DNA of 64,000 nucleotides from Teredinibacter franksiae (lineage in GTDB: Bacteria; Pseudomonadota; Gammaproteobacteria; Pseudomonadales; Cellvibrionaceae), in NCBI RefSeq assembly GCF_014218805.1, contig NZ_JACJUV010000001.1:3546501-3610500 (forward strand), written 5' to 3'. The position numbers and the translations under genes are program-made. The notes below the pieces were generated by a model. The model saw nothing but the letters and a program-made list of their open reading frames with translations. It did not search any database and was not told the origin of the DNA. Positions 53,501-62,500 of the stretch are shown piece by piece (the first letter of the stretch is position 1; every line of letters begins with the position of its first letter).

Positions 53501-56383
53501 AAGGAGGAGAAACACTTGGTATTCCAAGGCTTGATGGATGTTTCAACGGGCGTTATCAGCGGCAGTGTGGATGAGTCCCGCCGTGTCATGCAGGCTGATG
53601 GAACACTGGGCTATAGCTGCCATTCCATGATGTCAGTGACTATGACGGTTATGCCTGAGGTAGCGTCCTATCCAGTATTGGATGCCGATGGTGCAGACGG
53701 CGGTTTCTATACAACCGAAAGTGATGAGCACTATAACGATATGGGCCAACATTCACTCATGTTCTCCTATAGCTTGCTTAATACTGAGGGTGATAATGCT
53801 TTTAGTTGGGATGCCGAAAATGCCACCTGGGTAGCAATAACGGACGATCGCGATGGTTTGATTCTCACCGCTTCCGGCTGGTTGGCGGCCTCCGGTAGTA
53901 TGACCGTGGAAGCCAGTGGTGATAGCGCCGTGGTGTCTGAAGTGACCAGTACCGGAGTCCTTATTAACGCTTGGACGGTCAGTGCCTTTGCGCTTTCGGC
54001 TGAAGGCAAGCCGATGGCAAATTTGGTGGATCGTAATTGGGTGCGTGAAGGCCTAGTTGACCCAGCAGAGACATTTGGCGCTGGCGTTAAGGCAATTGCC
54101 ATTGAGGCCGAAAGCCAGAACGCCGTGTACGAGGTTTACTGTGGCGATGACGATTGGATGGATACTGGCCTAGATTGCGCTAACGGGTTGGCCGCGAGCT
54201 GGAGTGACGACGGTACACCGGTACTGGCAACAACATTGGCTGATGTGGTTCATGCCGATGATGCGGCGATAGAAGCTGGATGGCAGGGGCTTTGGGTAGC
54301 CAGATCTCACGAAGGTGATGGTGAGCTGCGTGCCTACCTACAGGGTTCTGACACCAGTGGCGCCGAAGGCAGTAGTGGTACCGCTACTTTCTATATTGAC
54401 CATTTTGATCTTGGCCTAGAGCCGTTGATGGATGCCGATGGTTTAGCGGTAACGGCTCAGTGGACGGTTAGTGATCCGCTCGACAATGACACTGACCTTA
54501 TCCTCTCGTTTGAGCTGCCAGAAATGGTAGTGCACGAGTTTGATACCGAAAGTGGCGATGCGGCCATTATTCTCGCGGTGGTTGAAGATGCCACGAGTGG
54601 CGTAGATTATCTGCGTGAAGGGCGTATGCGAGCGGCGGGTGAAATATACCGTGATGCAGGCCTTAATGCTCCCGGTGGAGATGCTGCACAGGCGAACTTT
54701 GACTACGTACCACCCGAACAACCAAGCGGTGAGCCCTCGGGTGAACCTAGTGGCGAGCCTTCCGGAGAACCCTCTGGCGAACCCTCTGGCGAACCCAGTG
54801 GAAACCCTTCTGGTGAACCCAGTGGCGAGCCCACAGGTGAACCCGCAAGAGATGTTGATGGTGACGGCAAGCCCGATATGGATGACAACTGTCCCCTCAT
54901 CGCCAACGATACTCAGGCAGACACCGATACCGACGGTTTGGGAGATGCTTGTGACTTTACCTTTGAAGAGATCTTCGGTGTCTATATGGCGGAGTTGAGC
55001 TTCACTGCCAATAGTACCGAGTTCGACTACGAAACAGGCCAATGTGTAGACGCTGAGCCCGGCAATTTCTTCCTCGAGACGGAAACCCTAGGTAATCAGG
55101 TGTTTATCAAAATTAAGGATGAAGACGAGGACGACGGTCTGGGTATGATCATCGATGCCAACAACGACCTGGTGTTAGTGGGCGGTGACAACTTTTCTGG
55201 TACGGGCACTTTTAACCCCACAGCCAATACTTTTACTTTCACCTTCAACGATAGCTGGACAAACGATGACGGCACCGTGCAATGCGCTTCAACAGGTACT
55301 GTAAACGCGACCGGGCCAGACTCAGTGGTTGAAGAAACCGCGCTGACCACGGGCATTAGCTGGATGGAAGGCGACGCCTGGGACAGTGATGGGGATGGAG
55401 TTGATGACCAATTCGAATACGAATACGGCACTATCCAGGTGGGGCAGTTGGAAGTAGCGACCGAGTGGGATACTACCAGTAGCGCATGGGTGGATCTGCT
55501 AGCCGCCGATGCTGAAGATAGAGGCCTGCTAATCTCAACGGGCATCGCAGTAATACAGGACCTCGTTGTAGTCGATGGTTTTGTAGACCCAACCAACGGT
55601 GAAACGGCCATTATTAAAATGACCGAAGATGGAACGGCAGTAGATCATCAGATCATGCACGTTGAGCTAGAGGCATTCGATATTGCCGGCTTGCCGGTAC
55701 TGGCATTGGCCGACGATTTTGCGCAGGGCCTCGATGAAACGCTCACATTCAGTGCGGGTGCGGTGGCATATATTGGCCACATTCAAAACCAGAGCGATAC
55801 TTACGAGTTCTGGTGTGATGAAGACCACGATGATTGGTTTGCAGCCAACCTAACGTGTGACAACATCGTTGCCACCAGCTGGTTTGAAACCTCGGTAGGG
55901 TCGGGTAACTGGGACCCAGTCCCAGCAACCGATTTGGATGATATCGTGAACACCAATGCCGACCTCACCAACGGCACCTATGTGGGCCAGATCTGGGTGG
56001 GCGAAGGTTATGAGGCTGACCAAGGCTTCAATGTAGAGGCGGTATTCTTTTCCTCCAGTGGCAACGCGGCCGACGAGACCTTGCTTGTGGCGTTTATCCA
56101 GAATAACCACGCAGACGGTTCACGCGATTCCATTGGTGAAGCCATCGTAATCAGTACCACCATGGGCAGTATTCCCGTACTCGCTTTTGAGATTCCCGAC
56201 AACATTCTCCACAGGGTGGGGCGCGACGAAGAAGATAAGCACCGTTTCGTATTCGAAGAGAGTGACCTAGAGGGCACGCAATATGTACGGCAGGGTTACA
56301 TGAGCCCGGCAGGCATCGCCTTTACAGATTTGATGTTTAACATCACTGCACGCGACGATATTGCCGATAATTTTAGTCCCTAA
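50525..56383 (+). CDS. Giant calcium-repeat lipoprotein (thrombospondin type 3 repeats)
   Basis: 1952 residues; AGGGA precedes the ATG. Lipoprotein signal with lipobox LAG-Cys33, then a Pro/Thr linker. Residues ~60-340 open with a carboxypeptidase-regulatory-like strand pattern (LQGSAVDGPIANADVAVY) and are acidic. Residues ~348-900 are TSP3 repeats of the DxDxDGxxD type (such as DTDGDGVGNNEDTDDDGDG), expected to bind many calcium ions and form a stiff rod. Two related modules follow at ~900-1385 and ~1480-1950, separated by a PSGEP-repeat linker and one more TSP3 unit. No enzyme motif is seen. Probably a surface-exposed or secreted scaffold. Convergent with the second giant gene. Confidence 0.85.
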   Translation: MSPSSKPSVNRRNYFSKFGIIVYLSLTGWLAGCDSGGDGISLGGIIPTGEPTTEPSVAPTAVPPLQLQGSAVDGPIANADVAVYRVDPSVDNLQGVLLDEGETDAQAQFTGLEIDADEAGPFLIVVTADEDTVDLNTGNAPIISEVRTILTQERASQPVYATPLTTMAVALTVAKADDDGSVTLDEITDGLDAAAAEVVSALGFGMDDDVDIFTAPPMVTDETDTEEELEEVAQYRTAISGAAAIIFQIQANSENTTTDNVMASLADDLSDGNIDGQNSENEALDEYVAGDAAIIVETDPANLIVPGTNKTVEEAEQLLDEESADTGTTTDTSGLADGSISAKAEPGEVDTDRDDDGVLNSEDAFPNDPEESIDTDGDGVGNNGDDDDDSDGVPDSLDAFPLDGSEKADTDGDGTGNNADTDDDGDGVADSEDDFPLDATASDATDVDGDGWPAEQDPNDDDPQNPGIGFVDSDGDGLGNSVDSDDDNDGVIDAQDDLPLDETESSDFDGDGVGDNKDDDIDGDGVANHTGGNDVANTSANRAEGGDAFPFNPNENSDLDKDGIGDNKDPDADGDGLADAIDPDPTDKDSDDDGVRDGVDALPADPNETLDSDDDGVGNNGDNCKFVANTNQLDSDEDGDGNACDSDDDNDGVVDTEDDFPLDPNASEATDADGDGWPVGQDTDDTNASVPGRDYVDTDGDGAADDGGAAPDGDDDNDGVNDADDAFPTNPEEHADADQDGTGDRGDLDDDNDGVNDDVDAFPYDDGESVDTDADGYGDQSDSCPNDAGPQTDSDEDGQGDACDSDDDNDGVADDDDRFPLNPQESRDTDGDGVGNNEDTDDDGDGLSDDVEKDSGTDPMHRDTDRDGTDDGDDNCPIVANADQEDGDGDSVGNLCDDPPDLSGYYLLDITVNSVEVEASTTEWQEMADQDCDDEAGRMTSEVALFSQDGTEFKLHFVEDEFRGEDAGRGTVNALGQVVIEDHGDYQMPDGRKEEKHLVFQGLMDVSTGVISGSVDESRRVMQADGTLGYSCHSMMSVTMTVMPEVASYPVLDADGADGGFYTTESDEHYNDMGQHSLMFSYSLLNTEGDNAFSWDAENATWVAITDDRDGLILTASGWLAASGSMTVEASGDSAVVSEVTSTGVLINAWTVSAFALSAEGKPMANLVDRNWVREGLVDPAETFGAGVKAIAIEAESQNAVYEVYCGDDDWMDTGLDCANGLAASWSDDGTPVLATTLADVVHADDAAIEAGWQGLWVARSHEGDGELRAYLQGSDTSGAEGSSGTATFYIDHFDLGLEPLMDADGLAVTAQWTVSDPLDNDTDLILSFELPEMVVHEFDTESGDAAIILAVVEDATSGVDYLREGRMRAAGEIYRDAGLNAPGGDAAQANFDYVPPEQPSGEPSGEPSGEPSGEPSGEPSGEPSGNPSGEPSGEPTGEPARDVDGDGKPDMDDNCPLIANDTQADTDTDGLGDACDFTFEEIFGVYMAELSFTANSTEFDYETGQCVDAEPGNFFLETETLGNQVFIKIKDEDEDDGLGMIIDANNDLVLVGGDNFSGTGTFNPTANTFTFTFNDSWTNDDGTVQCASTGTVNATGPDSVVEETALTTGISWMEGDAWDSDGDGVDDQFEYEYGTIQVGQLEVATEWDTTSSAWVDLLAADAEDRGLLISTGIAVIQDLVVVDGFVDPTNGETAIIKMTEDGTAVDHQIMHVELEAFDIAGLPVLALADDFAQGLDETLTFSAGAVAYIGHIQNQSDTYEFWCDEDHDDWFAANLTCDNIVATSWFETSVGSGNWDPVPATDLDDIVNTNADLTNGTYVGQIWVGEGYEADQGFNVEAVFFSSSGNAADETLLVAFIQNNHADGSRDSIGEAIVISTTMGSIPVLAFEIPDNILHRVGRDEEDKHRFVFEESDLEGTQYVRQGYMSPAGIAFTDLMFNITARDDIADNFSP
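51570..53225 (+). repeat. Thrombospondin type 3 repeat-coding region
   Basis: About 550 codons of degenerate Asp/Gly-rich repeats rich in GAT and GAC codons, encoding DxDxDGxxD calcium loops alternating with FPxDPxE-like turns. Unlike the repeats of the other giant gene, these units are well diverged at DNA level, so they are old. Confidence 0.85.
54721..54849 (+). repeat. 12-bp coding repeat for a PSGEP linker
   Basis: Roughly ten tandem 12-bp units encode SGEP (one SGNP, one TGEP) between two large domains of the 1952-residue lipoprotein; a Pro/Thr-rich linker of similar kind follows its lipobox. Codon third positions vary between units. Confidence 0.9.
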
Positions 56384-56411
56384 TCTGTAACGGATTGATT
56401 GGCATTTCTGC

Positions 56412-56436
56412 AAAGCCCGCTTCGGCGGGCTTTTTT
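56412..56436 (+). terminator. Rho-independent terminator of the 1952-residue lipoprotein gene
   Basis: 9-bp stem AAAGCCCGC / GCGGGCTTT capped by the stable tetraloop TTCG, then a T tract; 28 bases after the stop. Confidence 0.92.
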
Positions 56437-56509
56437 GTGGGCGAACATAAACTCTACAATTTATGGGTTTTATGATTTCGCAGGGGAAAAGTGGTGCTGT
56501 AAAAATAAA

Positions 56510-56539
56510 AAACCACCACTCTCAGAAGAGTGATGGTTT
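56510..56539 (-). terminator. Terminator of the ~2404-residue protein gene
   Basis: 13-bp stem with one mismatch (AAACCACCACTCT / AGAGTGATGGTTT), loop CAGA. On the minus strand it is followed by a TTTTTATTTTT tract; 23 bases past the minus-strand stop. Confidence 0.85.
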
Positions 56540-56561
56540 GGGTAGAGTATGCCGAACGTGT

Positions 56562-59500
56562 TTAGTGAACGGTTATCTGCGTTGGTAAATCGCTGGCCAG
56601 AATATTTTCCCCCGCGTTAAGCAGGTACAGTGGCTCCAAGGTCAGCTGTAATTCCGCAGCCGCCCCAGCAGATCCGTAGAGATCCAGCGCAAGGCTGTCC
56701 CAGGTTTCACCGCCCTGCAGTTGCAAGTAAGTCTCCTGGGGCTCACCGTTTTCGTAGATACGTACATTACTGAAGCGGTTATCGCAGCCCAGATTTTTAT
56801 CGTCGTCGCACATAAAAAACAGGTAGTTAAAGCTACCCGAATAGAAATCGCCCACCGGAATTTCAAACGATTCAAAATCACCGCTAGCACCGTACTGGTA
56901 ATTTGAGCGTCCCCAATTTTGTGTGCCCGCGAGGCGGAAGGTACGGTTGCTGGATATACCGAGGTTGTTGTCGAAGCCCAGTCCCAGAATTTCAGCGATT
57001 TCCGCTGCGGCAAAATCCACGGCCAAAATGGTATTGGCTGTAACCTGATAACTTAGGTTAACCGCTTGCCAGCGGTTGCTGTTGAGGTGCAGGGTATTAC
57101 CGTCGTCTTCAACGGCAACAAAGCCGAGATTGGATTTGTCTTGGCTGCCGCCATAGGCCAGTGGTGGGCGTTCGCTGAAGTTGATGGTGGTGATGTTAGG
57201 TTGTGATAAAGCGGCGTTATTGAGGGTATAAACCGTGGCGGCATCGGAGGGGTTAGTACCTAACTGATATTCCTCCAAGTTTGTGAAGCCGTCATTGTCC
57301 AAGTCCGTTGAGGCATCTGAGGCGTCGAAGGGGTTCAAGCCGTAGGTGGTTTCCCAAAGGTGGGGTAGGCCATCGTTGTCGTTGTCGCCCTGAAGTGAGT
57401 AAACGTAGGCTCTGCCGTAACCGCCGAGACTGCCGCTAATGTAGTTGTCACTTACAAGTAACTCGTTAAAGCCATCGCCATCGGTATCACCCATATTAGC
57501 CAGGCCGATTCCGTAGTTGGTGTTGAACGGACTGTTGATTTGAGCGAGTTCTAGCCCCGTTTTACCGGAATACAGGTGAACGGTCGGGTTAATGCCATCG
57601 CTGAAACGATAGCCTCGGGCTGCTACTAGGAAGTCATCGTAGCCATCGAGGTTCATATCGCCGGCGGAGGCCACGTTATACCCGAAGCTGGTAAAGGCGG
57701 CCGAGCCTTGTAACTGATGGATAAGCGAACCATCGATGCCCGAGTAAGCGTACACGGCGCCGGTATAACTCCCTGCGCTGGTGTCAAGCTGGGCGCCCAC
57801 TAACAGATCGTTGATACCGTCCCCGTCTAAATCACCACCGCTGGCGATTGCTCTACCAAAGTAGGAATAGTCAACACCGTCTTCCTGTTCGAACAGCAGG
57901 CTACCGTCTGCACCGGAGTATACTTCTAGGGCGCCGCGGCTGTTGGCTTGGGTACCCAGAGCAAACTCGCTTAGGCCGTCGCCATCTAGATCACCGGGCA
58001 TTGCAACTGCCGGAGGCAATGAGGTTGGGCCGACGACAGTGTGTTCAAATAGCAGGCTGGCGTCGGCACCCGAGTAAACCCGTGCGCGCTGGCTTTGTTC
58101 GGCGCCTTCTAGCGCCATCATGCCGAGAATAAAATCGGGGATGCCGTCGCCGTTAACGTCTTCGCCTCCGGCGGCGGTAGTGGCTAGGTTCACTTCAATA
58201 CCATCGCCCTCTAGGGTAAATAGCACTGTGCTGTCGACGGCCGATACTACGAGGGCTACACCACTGTCAGTACCGTTTATGTCGGAGTGCGGGGCACCAA
58301 TTACCAAATCACTGAGACCATCGCCGTTGAGGTCACCAACCGCTGCCAAGCTTCCGCCGAGACGATAGTGGGCGGCGTTATTATTTACGATGGTATTGAT
58401 AAGGCTGTGATCAGCGCCGGAGTATACGTACACCGCGCCATATGCACTGCCGGGGTGAGCGTCAGGTGCTGACACAGCATAGTCAGCAATACCGTCACCG
58501 TTCAGGTCATTAAGGGCTGCTAAGGCTCGGCCGAGTGAATCGTTGCTACTGGTTTCATGCACCTGAACTAGGGGAAGAGTTGGGTCCAGCAGTGCTGTAT
58601 CGTCACCATCCAGAACCGTATCTCCGTCGGTATCACGTAGCTCGGGGTTGGAGCCAAGCGCAATTTCCTGCTCATCGGTTAGGCGGTCGTTATCATCATC
58701 GGGGTCAATCGCATTGGGCAGGTTGTCGCCATCAGTATTATCGTTATATACGAGTGGGTCAGTACCAAGGCTGAGTTCCGTGCCGTCGCTGAAGGTATCG
58801 CTATCGGAATCGGCCAACAGTGGGTTGGTGCCTAAGGTAGCTTCTTCAGTGTCGCTCAAGCCGTCGTTGTCATCGTCACTGTCGCTGTTATTACCTGAGC
58901 CGTCGCCGTCAGTATCCAGAGACTCGTTGCTATCGGTGGGGAAGGCATCGATACCGTCATTTATACCGTCTCCATCGGTATCACTGGCCGTTGGATTAGT
59001 GCCGAGTATGGCTTCGTCGAAGTTACTCAGGCCATCATCGTCGCTATCAAGCGCCCCTTCGTCAGTATCGGTTGTAGGGTCAAAACCGTAGGAAACTTCC
59101 CAGCCGTCTTCCAATCCATCGCCGTCACTGTCGATTTGATGGGGATCGGTGTTGACATTGAACTCCTCTAAGTTGGAGAGACCATCGTTGTCCAAATCCC
59201 ATTCAGCGTCTGAAGGGTCTGTGGGCATCAGGCCATTGGCCAGCTCGAAGTCATCGGGCATGCCATCTCCGTCACTGTCCACCACTCCACCGTTGTTCTC
59301 TATTTGGAACTCTTCCAGATTGGTGAGACCGTTGCCGTCATTGTCTAATAGGGCATCGTAAGTATCGAAGTCGCTGAACATGCGCGCCTCTTCCCATTCC
59401 CGGGGAATGCCATCGCGGTCGGAGTCTAATGAGTACTGTGGGTTCAGCGGATAATGATCTTCACCATCGAACATATAATCATTGTCAGTATCCGGGTTAT

Positions 59501-62500
59501 TGGGGTCGGTACCCAGCTGGTACTCCTGCCTATTGGACAGGCGGTCGTTGTCCATATCCTCGAAGCTGTCGTGTCGAAAGGGGTCGGATCCGTTAGCGAA
59601 CTCCCATTGATCGGGCAGTCCATCTTGGTCAGAATCCATGGCGTACTGTGGGTCAGTTGGTGCGACATCATCGCCATCAAAAAAACCATCGGCGTCGCTG
59701 TCGGGTTCGCTGGGGTCGGTACCTAACTGGAACTCCTGCAGGTTATTTAAACCGTCCTGGTCATTATCCTGTGTGGCGTCCAAGGGGTCGAAGGGGTAGA
59801 GGAAGCTGAAGCCATCTTCGTAAGCGTTGGGCAACCCGTCGTTATCGTCATCGATTTGATAGAGCGCATTGGTGGGGTAGAGGTCGTCAGCGTCAGGAGC
59901 GCCATCGGCATCGGAGTCTTCTAATCGCCAATCGGTGCCGGCCAGATATTCTTCCAGCAATGACAGGCCATCACCATCATCGTCCATTTGGGCATCGAAA
60001 GGCATCATTGGGTCAAAGCCGTTCACAATCTCCCAGGCATCGGGCAAACCGTCGCTATCAGAATCCAGCGCGCGGGTACGGTCAGTGGGGTAGAGGTCAT
60101 CGCCATCTGGAATGCCATCCATGTCCGTATCGGGGTGCTGGGGGTCGGTGCCTGCAGCGAACTCGCCAGCGTTATTCAAGCCGTCGCTGTCGAAGTCAAA
60201 GCCGCCATCTTGGGTGTTGTAAGCATCAAGGTTATGAAGATACTCGTACCGATCGGGCATGGTGTCGCGGTCGGAGTCTAATGAGTACTGTGGGTTCAGC
60301 GGATAATGATCTTCACCATCGGGCATATAATCATTGTCAGTATCCGGGTTATTGGGGTCGGTACCCAGCTGGTACTCCTGCCTATTGGACAGGCGGTCGT
60401 TGTCCATATCCTCGAAGCTGTCGTGTCGAAAGGGGTCGAAGTCGTTAGCGAACTCCCATTGATCGGGCAGTCCATCTTGGTCAGAATCCATGGCGTACTG
60501 TGGGTCAGTTGGTGCGACATCATCGCCATCAAAAAAACCATCGGCGTCGCTGTCGGGTTCGCTGGGGTCGGTACCTAACTGGAACTCCTGCAGGTTATTT
60601 AAACCGTCCTGGTCATTATCCTGTGTGGCGTCCAAGGGGTCGAAGGGGTAGAGGAAGCTGAAGCCATCTTCGTAAGCGTTGGGCAACCCGTCGTTATCGT
60701 CATCGATTTGATAGAGCGCATTGGTGGGGTAGAGGTCGTCAGCGTCAGGAGCGCCATCGGCATCGGAGTCTTCTAATCGCCAATCGGTGCCGGCCAGATA
60801 TTCTTCCAGCAATGACAGGCCATCACCATCATCGTCCATTTGGGCATCGAAAGGCATCATTGGGTCAAAGCCGTTCACAATCTCCCAGGCATCGGGCAAA
60901 CCGTCGCTATCAGAATCCAGCGCGCGGGTACGGTCAGTGGGGTAGAGGTCATCGCCATCTGGAATGCCATCCATGTCCGTATCGGGGTGCTGGGGGTCGG
61001 TGCCTGCAGCGAACTCGCCAGCGTTATTCAAGCCGTCGCTGTCGAAGTCAAAGCCGCCATCTTGGGTGTTGTAAGCATCAAGGTTATGAAGATACTCGTA
61101 CCGATCGGGCATGGTGTCGCGGTCGGAGTCTAATGAGTACTGTGGGTTCAGCGGATAATGATCTTCACCATCGGGCATATAATCATTGTCAGTATCCGGG
61201 TTATTGGGGTCGGTACCCAGCTGGTACTCCTGCCTATTGGACAGGCGGTCGTTGTCCATATCCTCGAAGCTGTCGTGTCGAAAGGGGTCGAAGTCGTTAG
61301 CGAACTCCCATTGATCGGGCAGTCCATCTTGGTCAGAATCCATGGCGTACTGTGGGTCAGTTGGTGCGACATCATCGCCATCAAAAAAACCATCGGCGTC
61401 GCTGTCGGGTTCGCTGGGGTCGGTACCTAACTGGAACTCCTGCAGGTTATTTAAACCGTCCTGGTCATTATCCTGTGTGGCGTCCAAGGGGTCGAAGGGG
61501 TAGAGGAAGCTGAAGCCATCTTCGTAAGCGTTGGGCAACCCGTCGTTATCGTCATCGATTTGATAGAGCGCATTGGTGGGGTAGAGGTCGTCAGCGTCAG
61601 GAGCGCCATCGGCATCGGAGTCTTCTAATCGCCAATCGGTGCCGGCCAGATATTCTTCCAGCAATGACAGGCCATCACCATCATCGTCCATTTGGGCATC
61701 GAAAGGCATCATTGGGTCAAAGCCGTTCACAATCTCCCAGGCATCGGGCAAACCGTCGCTATCAGAATCCAGCGCGCGGGTACGGTCAGTGGGGTAGAGG
61801 TCATCGCCATCTGGAATGCCATCCATGTCCGTATCGGGGTGCTGGGGGTCGGTGCCTGCAGCGAACTCGCCAGCGTTATTCAAGCCGTCGCTGTCGAAGT
61901 CAAAGCCGCCATCTTGGGTGTTGTAAGCATCAAGGTTATGAAGATACTCGTACCGATCGGGCATGGTGTCGCGGTCGGAGTCTAATGAGTACTGTGGGTT
62001 CAGCGGATAATGATCTTCACCATCGGGCATATAATCATTGTCAGTATCCGGGTTATTGGGGTCGGTACCCAGCTGGTACTCCTGCCTATTGGACAGGCGG
62101 TCGTTGTCCATATCCTCGAAGCTGTCGTGTCGAAAGGGGTCGAAGTCGTTAGCGAACTCCCATTGATCGGGCAGTCCATCTTGGTCAGAATCCATGGCGT
62201 ACTGTGGGTCAGTTGGTGCGACATCATCGCCATCAAAAAAACCATCGGCGTCGCTGTCGGGTTCGCTGGGGTCGGTACCTAACTGGAACTCCTGCAGGTT
62301 ATTTAAACCGTCCTGGTCATTATCCTGTGTGGCGTCCAAGGGGTCGAAGGGGTAGAGGAAGCTGAAGCCATCTTCGTAAGCGTTGGGCAATCCGTCGTTA
62401 TCGTCATCGATTTGATAGAGCGCATTGGTGGGGTAGAGGTCGTCAGCGTCAGGAGCGCCATCGGCATCGGAGTCTTCTAATCGCCAATCGGTGCCGGCCA

